From: Triatoma infestans
Taxonomy: Eukaryota > Arthropoda > Insecta > Hemiptera > Reduviidae
Assembly (NCBI GenBank): GCA_011037195.1
Contig: JAAEAF010000101.1
Coordinates: forward strand, 186,001-250,000
DNA length: 64,000 nt
Direction of reading: 5' to 3'
A program made the translations under genes and the position numbers. Below, one piece after another: positions 10,792 to 21,447 of the stretch (positions are counted from its first letter, which is position 1; every line of letters starts with the position of its first letter). Below the pieces are notes generated by a model. The model searched no databases. It saw only the letters and a list, made by a program, of their open reading frames with translations, and was not told where the DNA came from.

Positions 10792-11259
10792 AAAAAATGA
10801 AAACTCTTAGCGTGTACAAACTTAATATTTCGTTAAATTGCCACCAAGAGATCTGAAAATAAGCTTTTCGTAAAAATCGTTCAACCCAGAAGGACCACTT
10901 TACTGAATGTTTTTTTGTTTTCAGTTTTTTGTTATTTTCTCGAAAACGGTTCCAACAATCTTCTTTAAACTTTATATATCAACTACACAAATAATGAACT
11001 ACACCTTTCATGTATAACATTTCTTTGGAAAAATTCATTTTAGTGCATTTTTGCTGGAAGGGGGGTGAGGTTTTCCTCTTTCAGTTTATTATACAATTCT
11101 AAAATAATATCAATCAGAATTAAATTTGGTTGTCAAAATTCCGAGTTTGAAGAAAATCGGATGAGCGAAAGTGCATTTTTACAAAAAAGTATTTGTCAGT
11201 TTTCTCCCATTTTCTCTAAAACATCTCCAACGATTTTCTTTAAACCAAGTATGTGAACT

Positions 11260-11906
11260 GCCGGAGCATGTTGGCATTGAAGGGAATGAGGAGGCCGACG
11301 TCCTGGCCAAGTTAGGCGCTAGAACCCCGCTTCTTGGGCCGGAACCTTTTTGTGGGATCAGCGACCAGTTTCTGTTGGAGGAACTTAGCAAGGAGGAGGA
11401 GACGAGGAGATCTCAACTCTGGTACTCCCTCCCCGGTTTGCGGCAAGCTAAGATCTGCTTGGGAAATTATAACCAACGGAGATCGGAGGCCTTCATCAGA
11501 TTTAGCAAGAACAAGCTCCGCGTTCTTATGGGTTTCCTCATGGGGCATTCCCAACTTAGAGAACACCTGGTGAAGCTGGGTTGGAAAGTGACAGCTCATG
11601 CAGATTCTGTGGGGAGCTGGTGGAAACTTCACTACATCTCCTAACAGACTGCGAGGCTGTCACTCAGAGAAGATTCAAGAACGTGGGTAGCTACCAGGTG
11701 GAGGAGGGGATATACCCTCTTTATAGCCCATCAGGGTATTGGGATTCCTCAGGGATCTCAATTTTATGGAAGTTTTGTAGAACGCATATTCAGAGAAGGA
11801 CATCTGTTCGGGTGCTGTGGGCTATAGCCTGCAGCATCCAGGGGGGCATAGCACAATAGATCGAAACGGGTAGCGGTGCATTGGCCTCCCATTCAAAAAA
11901 AAAAAA
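11260..11906 (+). mobile_element. 5'-truncated non-LTR retrotransposon (RNase H group, copy 1)
   Basis: This insertion is bounded by the 9 bp TSD ATGTGAACT (11251-11259 and 11907-11915). It ends in a poly(A) tract, the hallmark of target-primed reverse transcription. Only the end of ORF2 and the 3' UTR remain. The UTR carries CACAATAGATC at 11852-11862, a motif shared with the SINE family at 51340. Confidence 0.92.
11262..11860 (+). pseudogene. RNase H domain end and C-terminus of ORF2 (frameshifted)
   Basis: The frame opens inside the RNase H fold: PEHVGIEGNEEADVLAKLG is the GNEEAD signature holding the last catalytic Asp. It is followed by the family linker LGPEPFCGISD and LWYSLPGLRQAKICLG. 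Near 11580 it shifts frame into SCRFCGELVETSLHLLTDCE, the CxxC...H...C zinc-binding C-terminus. RNase H degrades the RNA of the cDNA hybrid during retrotransposition. RT and endonuclease domains are absent, so the copy is dead. The closest relatives in this window are at 26435-27576 (+) and 47713-48870 (-). I-superfamily elements of insects carry this RT-RNase H-zinc order. Confidence 0.85.
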
Positions 11907-12305
11907 ATGTGAACTACACAAAACAAAGTGCCACAACTTTTATTTAAAACATTTTTTCCGAGTGAAGACATTTAAGGGTGATTTGGTGAGAGAGTAGAGT
12001 TATGCTTTCCACTCAAGTGCCAGCTTAGTTGATTTTATAATTCTGCTATCTAAACAAAATTAATTAGAAATAAATAGATTGCCAAAATTCCAAGTTTCAA
12101 GCATAATTAATAAAGCGGAAGTGTGCGTTTTTACTGAAGAGTTTTTTCAGTTTTCGCGATTTCCTCAAAAAAAAGAAAAAGAAAAAAAAAGCCGATGAAT
12201 TTCATTAATTTTGGTGTACTCATTATAAAATTTGTCAATTTCAATTTCGTAAACTGCTGTTAGAGAAATTCGTGTGAGTGTTTCACACTAGATTTTTTTT
12301 TTGCT

Positions 12306-12420
12306 CTTCCTTACTGCTGTAGAAGGAAGTATTGCTGTTATCGTTTTTTTATTTTCAAAATTGAATTATCTCCGTAAATACCCGTTTTGAAGTCAACCCA
12401 AAAATTTAAAATCACAGATA
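12306..12420 (+). repeat. S-element terminal fragment abutting the previous copy
   Basis: GCTCTTCCTTACTGCTGTAG, AAGTATTGCTGTTATCG and CCGTAAATACCCGTTTTGA match the start of the S-element. It begins directly after the end of the preceding copy, a head-to-tail join. Confidence 0.65.
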
Positions 12421-12661
12421 GTTCCAGCTTCATATTCCGTTAAAAAGGTTTCTTTTCTTTAGGTACCATTGCCAGGTAATAAGAATTTGATAAAAAAATC
12501 CATCAATCTGAAATTCCTTACTGATTTTGAGGAATTTTGAATTCTTTGTGAATTGTTAAATTAATAATATAAAAAAAAGTAATTCACTATGCGCCGGAGG
12601 ATTTCAGATGGTAAAAGTTTGGATTTGTATATGTTGGTTCTTTCCATAGATTTCAAGCAGC

Positions 12662-12997
12662 TGCAATAGGTCCCATCCACAGCTAAGAAAATGCAACCAC
12701 AGCAGAGAGAAGAGAGGCCCTCTATGGTTAATAGAGACTACTCTCTGACTTAGGCAGGTTAGAGTGAGAGATCCTGTGTATATAAGCCAGTGGGAATCTA
12801 TCTAAAGGATCTTTCAGATACAACTATACAACAGTACATCGCATCGTGTTATATCACTACTCTCACCATTCATTCTATCATATTCATTATAAAGTCCAGT
12901 GCAGTTAGTGTAAACTTATAGCTATATTATAACAGTGTCTTCATATCTCGTTCATTTAATCAAACCTAATTTCTCTTCTCAACAACTCTATTATACA
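12662..12997 (+). mobile_element. LTR, family A (copy 2)
   Basis: It starts TGCAATAGGTCCCATCCACA and ends CTATTATACA. It carries GCAACCACAGCAGAGAGAAG, TCTCTGACTTAGGCAGG, TGTATATAAGCCAGTGG and AAGTCCAGTGCAGTTAGTG. No TSD is visible. Confidence 0.8.
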
Positions 12998-13429
12998 ACT
13001 AAGTCTATTTCGGTGTCAGAAGGCCTAGATACAAACGTCGTTTATCAAGTAGTATAATAGATAAGTGTTGGTCCCTTTTGTTAAGTACAGAACGTTTATG
13101 TTTTGTACAAGTGTTATAGGAAGCCCCTTATCTTGGTAGAGTCCAATGTCTCGCCGCACATGGTCACGCTGATGGAATTGGAATATTGAATAACAAAGAC
13201 AAACGCAAGAATTTTGTCGTAAAGGGGTAAAGATCACATGTTGGGGTTCATTTTTTTATTCGCCATCCTGTAACCAAGGTACTATTGAGCAAAGCTACGA
13301 TTGAAGTGAACGGCCTGCAAATATAGGATCACTATTTGTAGAGAGAATAGCACTATCGTCGACGTAAGTATATATCGTATATAATGTTTATGAGAATAAA
13401 TATGTTGCTAATATGGTATATTTTAAGAA

Positions 13430-13600
13430 ACCAGTTAACCGGAAATGTAAATTTCCTGTTTTTTACCGCATTTTTCTCGATTACTAGCCAATAGGATTCT
13501 TTAAACTTGGTATGCTAACTACAAGTACAAGTTATTCTTCTTTTTTTAAACATTTTTCCATATAAATCGATTCGTTTTTCCAGTCATAACTCTTTTCCCA
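13430..13600 (+). repeat. S-element internal fragment
   Basis: AGTTAACCGGAAATG, a CGCATTTTTCTCGAT stretch, GGATTCTTTAAACTTGG and a diverged CTAACTACAAGTACAAG match one S module. Confidence 0.6.
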
Positions 13601-13763
13601 TCTATACAATATTGAAGCCGGCTAAACATTTATTAAATAGTAAAAATTATAATAATAACGGATGCGTTGTGATTATTTATTGGCTGTTTATTTCTTTAAA
13701 TTGTTCTGATTTTCCTGGGTTTGTTTAAGGAATGAACCTCTTCGCAGTCTTACTTTCTTTTTT

Positions 13764-14773
13764 ACTTTCTCTTACTCCTAGTAAGAGGAAGTATTGTAAT
13801 CGTGTCAAATTTTCGATATCGAGTTTTCACCGGAAATATCCGTTTTGAGGTCCCCTGAGTCCAAAAAAGTGGTTTGTAGCAAATGGTATGTGTGTGTATG
13901 TGTGTGTGTGTGTGTCTGTGCGTGTGTGTATGTGAACAGCATAGCTCTAAAACGAAAAACCGTAGAAAGTTGAAACTTGATATTCCGTTTAGGTATCACG
14001 ATGCGATCTGACTGTGCGTTATCTGTCAAAATTCCTCAACCTGAAGTACCACTTTACAAAATGTTTTTTTTACTTTTTTGGGTTTTTCTCAAAAATGGCT
14101 CCAACGATTTTCTTTAATCTCGGTTTATCAACTACACTTACAAGGAGCTACAACTTTTATTTGAAACATTTCTCTGGAAAAATCATTTAAGGGCACTTTT
14201 TGGGGGAGAGGTGGGGTTAGGTTTTCCTCTAAAGTGCTATTTCAGTTTATTGCACAATTCGGCCATTTAAATAATGTTAATTAGAATTAAATATATTGTT
14301 TAAATTCCGAGTTTGTGGAAAATCGGATAACCGGAAGTGCTTTTGTTTTAACACTTTACTAAATGATTTTTCCACTTTTTCGCGATTTTCTCAAAAGTAG
14401 CCCCGAAGATTTTCTTGAAACTTCTCATATAAACTAAACATTTAAAGATCTACAACTTTTATATAAAACATTTCTCTGGAAAAATTCATTTAAGGGCACT
14501 TTAGGAGAGGGGGTAGGGTTATAGTTTCCTCTAAAGTGGCATCATACTTGATTATACAACTCTATCATCCAAATGAAATTAATTAGAAATAAATAGATGG
14601 CCAAAATTCCGAGTTTGAAGGAAATCAGTAAACCGGAAGTGCGCTTTTACTGAATAGTTTCTTTCAGTTTTCGCCAAATTTCATTAAATTTGTTGCACAA
14701 ACTATAACCTTTGTCAATTATAATTTTGAGGACTGGAGTAAGAGAAAGTTGTGTGAGTGTTTCACACCAGATT
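13764..14773 (+). mobile_element. S-element, near-complete copy
   Basis: It starts ACTTTCTCTTACTCC with the hairpin CTCTTACTCCTAGTAAGAG and continues GTATTGTAATCGTGTC, TTTTCACCGGAAATATCCG, GAGGTCCCCTGAGTCC, then a variable (GT)n run at 13889-13930. Three modules begin at about 14039, 14331 and 14633 (spacing 292 and 302). It ends GGAGTAAGAGAAAGT (14735-14749), then GTGTGAGTGTTTCACACCAG and ATTTTTT. The end 15-mers are perfect inverted repeats with a ~22 nt offset. Frames over it, including a Thr-His run, are translations of the (GT)n and are not genes. Confidence 0.88.
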
Positions 14774-14794
14774 TTTTATTATAAATTATACATT

Positions 14795-14850
14795 TAGTTT
14801 CTCCAACGTTTCGGCATTTCACATGCCATTACCATAGGATAAACAATGTT
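14795..14850 (-). repeat. Short GAAACGTTGG hairpin repeat
   Basis: On the minus strand GGCATGTGAAATGCC (6 bp stem) is followed by GAAACGTTGGAGAAAC. This resembles the hairpin-GAAACG part of the hammerhead-like repeats, but lacks a clear CTGANGA box. Confidence 0.4.
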
Positions 14851-15540
14851 TAATCTGAAATTTTTGCATTCTGATAATGTAGGATTGTTAGTTGAGTGTA
14901 TATGATATGTATATCAGCTGGAAGATATTTCCCTTGTTTTTTTGTATAAAATATATGTCGAGATAAGTAACAGTGTGTTACTGTCAAATTATTCCTGTAA
15001 GATTTGTTGTTAAACTGCGTCAGTATTTGTTGAGGGAATTTTTACTTGTCTACTTGTTTCCACGTTCTTCAAAAGATATCTAAATAAAGGAGCCCAAAAT
15101 GAACAAAATAGCCAATAATAAATATAGAGCAATACGTGCTGTACTTTCATTTCAATACATATTTATATTACGAATAACAAGTAAAATATAATAATACATA
15201 TTCTTGAGGAATGCTCTCGGCTGCAGGGCTACCGAGTAGGTTTGCCTAATAACATGGTACATTTGTTAGGACCAGGAGTAAAATATAAATATCAATTGTT
15301 CAATTATTTAAAATCTTTAGGTATCTATTTTATCATTTAGTTTTTGGTTTGGAGTGTATATATATTGTTTTTTTTATTTAGATGTAACAGGAACGGGGTG
15401 CGAAGAATATAGAGTATTCCACCCCAATGGTGGTAGGTATGCATAAATGTGTGTAAATGGTGTTTATTTTGGGATGAATGTATTTATGGAATGAGTGTAT
15501 TTATTTGTGTGACTCTCGTATGATAGAAATGTGTGGTTGT

Positions 15541-15614
15541 GTGGTTGAATGCCAAAGACACTTTGTGAGGGCGCTAATGACCCTGGCAGTTGATGCGCCA
15601 AAAAAAAAAAAAAA
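15541..15614 (+). repeat. SINE/LINE 3' tail fragment
   Basis: GGGCGCTAATGACCCTGGCA, GTTGATGCGCC and a poly(A) run form a retroposon 3' end. The GGCGC(C/T)AATGACC box recurs near 39195 at the end of a SINE copy. Confidence 0.6.
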
Positions 15615-15954
15615 CTATGTAAATTACAAAAGAGAAAGTTGAATGACAGTTTCATACCAGATTTAGACAAATAGATACCATTTTAAAAAGAAAATTACTT
15701 GCCAATCCAATGTCAAAGTAAGTCCAAATAATTCGCATTTATTACCAATCCAGATTAAAATTGTTCCTATAGCTATAAATAGGCGAACTTAGAAGGAAAA
15801 CGAAGGATTAAACATTATTATTCTCGGGGATGTCGGCTCGTGACTGATTCGGGAAAGCATAACAAGAGGTTTTTTTCTTTTTTTTTAAGGAGAATATGTC
15901 TAAGAGGGAAAGAAAGACAAAGGGACACGTAAAAGTGCCCTTAACGTGAAAGAT

Positions 15955-16092
15955 ATATTGTGATCAGTGCACTGCCGGCCTTCGGAACTACACTCGGGCA
16001 TGAGCTGTACAGCCTTCTAGGAAAAGAAAGTCTGCGGGCAGCACTGCTGGACCTCCACGAGGGAGTCCAGCGCGCTACCACTGACCTAATCT
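15955..16092 (-). repeat. tRNA-related SINE fragment
   Basis: The minus strand reads GGTCAGTGGTAGCGCGCTGG (box A-like), GTGCTGCCCGCAG, TTTTCCTAGAAGGCTG and GCCGGCAGTGCACTGATCAC. This is the body of the SINE family at 51340 and 62206. The box B (GGTTCGAATCC in the best copy) is degraded here. Confidence 0.65.
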
Positions 16093-17335
16093 CTTTCTAA
16101 CAAATGAATTTCAAACAGATTTTAAAAGGAGGGAAATTCAGGTCATCATTACTTTACTGGAGACATTGACTTATTTTTGTCAATGTAGAGTTATATCTCA
16201 ATATTAATATGCATCTGTTTATCATGTTGTATATAATATTTGACTTATTATTTATTTAATATAAAAAAAAAACAGAATTACAGGTAACCTTTTTTCAGGC
16301 AATTTTCGATTCATGTAAAAGGCGACGGAGTCATTTTCCACATTTAGAAAGTTCATCTCTGCATTGAAAACAATAAATTAGTTCAATGTTTTAACAATAG
16401 ATACAGAATAAACACTAAACAGAATTGGCTTTTCGTTCAATAACAAATGACCTATATTACGTTAATTTGTAAAGATCTCCATAGCAATTTGGGAACAGTA
16501 ATGTTTTCCAAACAAAAATCTGCAGATTTCTATTATTAGCACTTTTTTTTGTCGTCACTGTTTGTTTAAATGATTTCAATGGGTGTTTTTTTTTGTTTTG
16601 TCTGATAGTGTTTGTCTATGCACACGTCTGTAGCATGTTTGTGTTTATGTTGGCTACACAGTGGGATACTGTGTGTACATTCACTAAATTGTAGTGGGTG
16701 AAGAGGCCCCGTTCTTGCCGATGCAATAAATCATTTAACCATGATGGTGGTGGCATAAAATTACTTTGTAATCTGGTTGTTTACATAGGTCATTGATTCT
16801 GGAATTTATGTGTATAGCCAGCTAGAGTACAATAATTTTGTAATTCATTGCATTGCAGTCGGTTGTCAATGTGTGTTGGTTGGAATCCCGTATACAGATA
16901 GCATCGCTCACATGCCAATAAGATTCACTGCTCCCTAGACCGAAGCCCATATTCACGCCTCCATAATTGGCATATATTGAAAAAAGAAAACAACAAATAA
17001 AACATATCTACATTATATTTATGTATTATGATTTAATTTGAATATTCTCTTTTTATGACAAATTAATATAGATATAGCTTGCTTGTATATAAAAACATTT
17101 TTTTCATAAATCATAAACATTATTTTAAGGTAATAAAGATGTTCTCTATTTAATCCTAATCGATTATCCTTGATATAGTGCCACCAGGTCTTCTATTCAG
17201 TTGGCTACTGGAATGCTTTTCTTTAGCCAACTGTACCTCCTCTACTAGTCCAAAACTCTCCTTGCGAAACAGCTGTCTGTGCTCAATGTTCCATTATGTT
17301 ATGTAACGTATTAAAAAAATAATAAGGGCAAAAAT
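16093..17335. other. AT-rich DNA without recognised features
   Basis: No reading frame, tRNA or repeat boundary was recognised. A (T)n-rich part at 16540-16620 and a unique-looking part at 16640-16990 show no coding signal. Confidence 0.5.
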
Positions 17336-18386
17336 ATAGTGTATCCATAGACACTAGGGATACCAACTAATTATATGTTCTATTATTCCACTAGGTGCGA
17401 ATGTTCGTGGGCAATGAATCGTAATTTCATGAAGAACGCTTGTTTGATAGTTAGTGACTATCTACTGGGTCGCGACTAAACTACCCGTTCTTTTTGGAAA
17501 GGATAAGAGCCATTTCACACTTACCCGGCAGTCAGTTAAACGACAATGGTTGGCCGATCGTTGGTGTGAAAAATATATGAGATCCTCCGCACTTGTCCGG
17601 CAGGCAACGTAGTGATTTAAACGACACCCTACAGCCGGGAAGCTGCCGGGTAGTCCCACTGCTATAGAAGTGCAGTTCAGAAGTGTTTTTACAACAGTTA
17701 TCGACATCCGTTAAGCAAACTATCTACTTACTTTCTAATTACTCACCAGTAGGTCTCTCTCTTAATTATTCTCTCGCTATCTTATCCTCAATATCTTAGG
17801 GACGTCAATATAATGTATCCTTAGACATCAGGGATGCCAACTAATTATTTGTTCTATTATTCCACTAGGTGCGAATGTTCGTGGGCAATGAATCGCAATT
17901 TTAGGAAGAACGCTTGTTTGATAGTTACTGACTGTCTACTGGGTGGCGACTAAACTACTCGTTTTTTTTGGAAAGGATAAGAGCTATTTTACACTTAACC
18001 GGCAGTCGGTTAAACGACAATGGTTGGCCGATCGTTGGTGTGAAAAATACCTCCGCACTGGTCCGGCAAGCAACGTAGTGATTTAAAGACACCCGACAGC
18101 CGGGAAGCTGCCGGGTAATCCCACTGCTATAGAAGAACAGTTCAGGATAGTTATCGATATCCATTCAGCAAAGAATCTACTTACTCTCTAATTACTCAGC
18201 CAGTCTGTCTCTCTCTTAATTATTCTCTCGCTATCTTATTCTCATTATCTTAGTGACGTCTTTGCAGTTTTTGTTTCTATTTCATTATACAGTGTTCAAC
18301 ACATCTACTAGTTTATTTCTTCTCCATCATTCCTAAATTCATTCTCTCCAAATCTCTCGCTTCTCGCATCTATTATAACAGCGACT
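17336..18386 (+). mobile_element. LTR-like family C copy with internal tandem duplication
   Basis: Two direct copies of a block of about 475 bp and 435 bp (17336-17810 and 17811-18245) each begin TGTATCC.TAGACA and end in ATTATTCTCTCGCTATCTTA then GACGTC. Sequence after the second copy (TTTGCAGTTTTTG, TACAGTGTTCAACAC, CGCATCTATTATAACA) matches family C at 56900-57015. Each block contains inverted elements: TTTCACACTTA/GTGTGAAA and ACCCGGCAG/CTGCCGGGT. The minus-strand frames in each block (17462-17707, 17955-18164) are two copies of one repeat, not genes. The second block has a small deletion near 18050. Confidence 0.7.
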
Positions 18387-18869
18387 AATGTTTATTCTTT
18401 AAATTAAAATTGAAGACTAACTGTAAGCCTCACAACAGATAGTAATGTTATATTCACTTTCGCTTACTGCTAGAAACAGGCTTCTAAGAGAGAGAGATTG
18501 GATGTCTGGTTGAAGCTGCGCTCGGTAGTATGGTAGTGAGCAACCTAGATGCGGTTGTTAATGAAATTACTTAATCCAGTTTTTCTGTGGCGAATTAATG
18601 GATTATTGAGTCCCGTTACATTACATTATTTAAATAAAAACCTTAAGAGAAATTCATACATTACGTTACTTAACATTACATCAAAATATATCATCATAAA
18701 ATATATTATATTAATTCTTGTATATTTAAAATACGAGTATATAAATTCTTTCTATTTCTTTTTAGTTATTTATTAAAATTCATTAAAAATATTCAGCAAT
18801 TATTTTGACGTAAGTCAATACATTAGAATTATTGACCCTTTCTAAGTCTATCTTTATATTGGCGTTTGG

Positions 18870-19217
18870 TGATTTTACACAACCTTTCCCAGAGCACCTC
18901 TTAAATGAATTTTTCCCGGAAAAAGATATCAAATAAAAATCAAAGACCTGTTTATGTGTAGAATATATAACAGAGTTTAAAGAATATTCGTTTCAACCAT
19001 TTTCAAGTAAATTGCAAAAACTGGAAAATCCATTTAGTAAAATGGTTTGTAAGTTTTAATAAAATACATTTAATACTTCCGGTTGTCCGATTATCATCAA
19101 AACCTTATCGTCAGGTTATCCGTTAGTACTTAAAGATTTTTTCCTGTTTTAAAAAAAACAATTTTTTAGTCTTAGGATATATCAAAACTTATATTTCAGG
19201 TGAAAAATCAAAATTAA
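18870..19217 (-). repeat. S-element fragment
   Basis: Plus-strand TTAAATGAATTTTTCCCGGA, AACCATTTTCAAGTAAATTG, TACTTCCGGTTGTCCGATTA and a diverged TTTCAGGTGAAAAATC give part of one S module plus the outer end, reversed. Confidence 0.65.
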
Positions 19218-19872
19218 AAAAATCTGGTGCAATACACACACACATAACTTTCTCTTACATCATTTTCAAAATTGTGATTGACAAATTTTATAGTTAGTAT
19301 GCCCAAAATTTAATGAAATTCGTCGGTGTTTTTATGCAGAAAAACTGCAAACTTTGAAAAATACTTCCTAGTAAAAAACGTATTTTCGGCCATCCGATCT
19401 TTTACAAACTCGGAATTTCAACAACATATTTAATATTTAATTGTAATAAGCTGTAGCTCCTTTCTATGTGTAGTAGTTGATATAACAAAGTTTAAAGAAA
19501 ATCGTCGGAGCCATTTTTGAGAAAATCGCAAATATGTAAAAAAAAAAAAAACTAGTGAAGTTGTACTTTCGGTTGAAGAATTTTGACAGATAACCTGCTG
19601 TCGGGTCCCACGGTGATACCTAAATGGAATATCAAGTTTGAAATGCCTACGATTTTTCGTTTTTGAGCTGTGCAGTTCACTTACAAACAGAGAGACTATT
19701 TTAATCCACATTTCTTCTTTTTCAATTGGGTCGTCCTTTCCTTGTTCCGTTCCATGACCTCCACTTTTTTTTATTAATTAATTAATAACAAACCGGATAT
19801 TTCCGGTGAAAACTCGATATCGATAATTTCACACGATTACAATACTTCCTCTTACTAGGAGTAAGTGAAAGT
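19218..19872 (-). mobile_element. S-element with internal deletion
   Basis: Left end AATCTGGTGCAATACACACA with ACTTTCTCTTAC, right end GATTACAATACTTCCTCTTA then CTAGGAGTAAGTGAAAGT. It is about 650 bp, so one to two modules are missing relative to the 1 kb copies. The junction near 19437 joins two modules, as expected for recombination between tandem modules. It carries its own terminal hairpin. Confidence 0.75.
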
Positions 19873-20344
19873 GAAAGAGTATGATTTATTGATTATATTT
19901 TCTTAAAAGCTATTGATAACGCATTAATATAATTCTAACACTTATAAATGTTTATTTTCAGTTTTAAATAAATAAATATAAATGATTTATATTTTCTATA
20001 AATTTCAATGTGACATTTTAAATAAATAATGCTGCTGTTGTTATATAGAAATAAATAGAACAAAGATTTATGAATACTGTGCACCTAGGTATTAAATGTA
20101 AGCTTTAATTACTATTACTCCAGAAGTGTTGTCAGATATCATTTATATCGACTATAATAAACCTGACCAAGGGGTTTTTACAACCATAAATAAATTTATA
20201 ATTTACCGCTTATTTACGTAAGTACTTTATCTATGAAAATATTGGTATTCTTTATTTTTTCTATTTGGTTTACAGTGGAGAGGTCATGAGTGAATAACAT
20301 CTTTATTGTGGGATAATTACTAGAAAAAATGCAAGGAGCGCCAC

Positions 20345-20884
20345 AAAGAGTTTATACCTGGAGATGATTGATTTGGAAAAGGATAATGATCAATTCCCTA
20401 GTGACGTAGTGTGGCTAGCACTTGGGGGAAAGATTAATGAGATTGTGCAGAAAATGTAAAAAAAAATGCATATATTGTTTGAAGTAGAGAAGAAATTGTA
20501 AATAATGGACAGGTGGTCGGTTATAAATCAAGTTAAGGAAGATTTGGAATTGATGTCGAGGAAGTTAGAGGAATCATTTTTGAGATAGGGTATGAAGATA
20601 ACTAATTATAATAAAAACTATATGATGGTAGCTAGGAATTAGAAGGAGGAATTTTTGTCGTTGTTGCGAAAAGTATAGGAAGACTACATGTTTTATGTAC
20701 TTGAGATCAGTTTTAGAAAATGAGGGGGATCTGAGGAACAGAACAGGTAGAAGTGGCCAGGCTGGGAAGGCAGTTAGGATGGTCCACATAGTAATTTGGA
20801 ACTAAAGAATCTAAAAATAGCAAAAAGAAAAAACGAATATTCTAGGAAACCTGGCATATGGAACGAAATCATGGACCATAGTAG
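20345..20884 (+). pseudogene. Reverse transcriptase remnant of a non-LTR element, 5' part
   Basis: With several stops, the plus strand reads LEMIDLEKDNDQFPSDVVWL near 20355-20415. This matches the 'FIDLEKAYDRVPREVVW' block of RT motif A in RTE/L1-like elements, with the catalytic Asp retained. Farther on, LAYGTKSWTI near 20850 corresponds to the conserved 'LLYGSETWTL' block downstream of RT. The YADD region is not recognisable. The product continues after the inserted solo LTR at 21448. Confidence 0.65.
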
Positions 20885-21443
20885 TGTAGTGGAAGAAAGA
20901 AATAAAAGAAAATAATAGTTTTTAAAATTAGTTTAGAATATTTTATAGTTTGAAAAATCTAATTTTATTATTTTAAATGTATCTTAGTGCTGTGAATTTA
21001 CCTTCAAAAAGAGTGTATTTTAGAGTCAGGTACTGTAAATTGGGGTCATTGCTATTAGGAAAACAAAGGCACAAAAACCCGTTAGGGTAATTCTTTTGTA
21101 AAAGAAAATTCCCCCGCTAGAGAGAGATCATTCCGTAGTACAGTCTGACTTCTGCTTTCAAACAACGAAGTCTGCATTCTGCTTTGAATGCCAGAACACT
21201 TACTTCAGGAATCGCTCAGTGCCATTGATAGATATTTGCCTTTATTCTAGATAAACATCTGATGTATTAAGATATAGTTGTGGTATTGTAAACTACTTAA
21301 ATTTTCTTAGAGAATAATATACTCATTTCAAAAACAGTGGTGACTTCTTGATTATTACTAATACTTCTATCTCAAAAATACTTACAAGCCTTTTTACAAA
21401 ACCGCTCAAGCCACTACAAATACACATCTCCAATCACATTTCA
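20885..21443 (+). mobile_element. Solo LTR, 4-bp TSD family (copy 2)
   Basis: It starts TGTAGTGGAAGAAAG, ends CACATTTCA, and is flanked by the direct 4 bp repeat GTAG (20881-20884 and 21444-21447). The interior matches 803-1369 in reverse orientation. It splits a LINE pseudogene and is therefore younger than that LINE. Confidence 0.88.
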
Positions 21444-21447
21444 GTAG

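Larger units (their letters stand above)
10826..12305 (+). mobile_element. S-element interrupted by an RNase H LINE
   Basis: The module sequence (ACCACTTTACTGAATG, CTCGAAAACGGTTCCAACAA, CCGAGTTTGAAGAAAATCGG) runs to 11259. It is cut by the LINE at 11260-11906, then resumes with GAACTACACAAAACAAAG and ends GTGTGAGTGTTTCACACTAG plus poly(T). The far-left hairpin end is missing or too diverged to recognise. Confidence 0.8.

Noticed and set aside
17462..18164. Two similar minus-strand frames suggesting a duplicated gene
   Set aside because: They are the two halves of a tandem duplication of a non-coding LTR-like block with palindromes; no domain and different frame ends.
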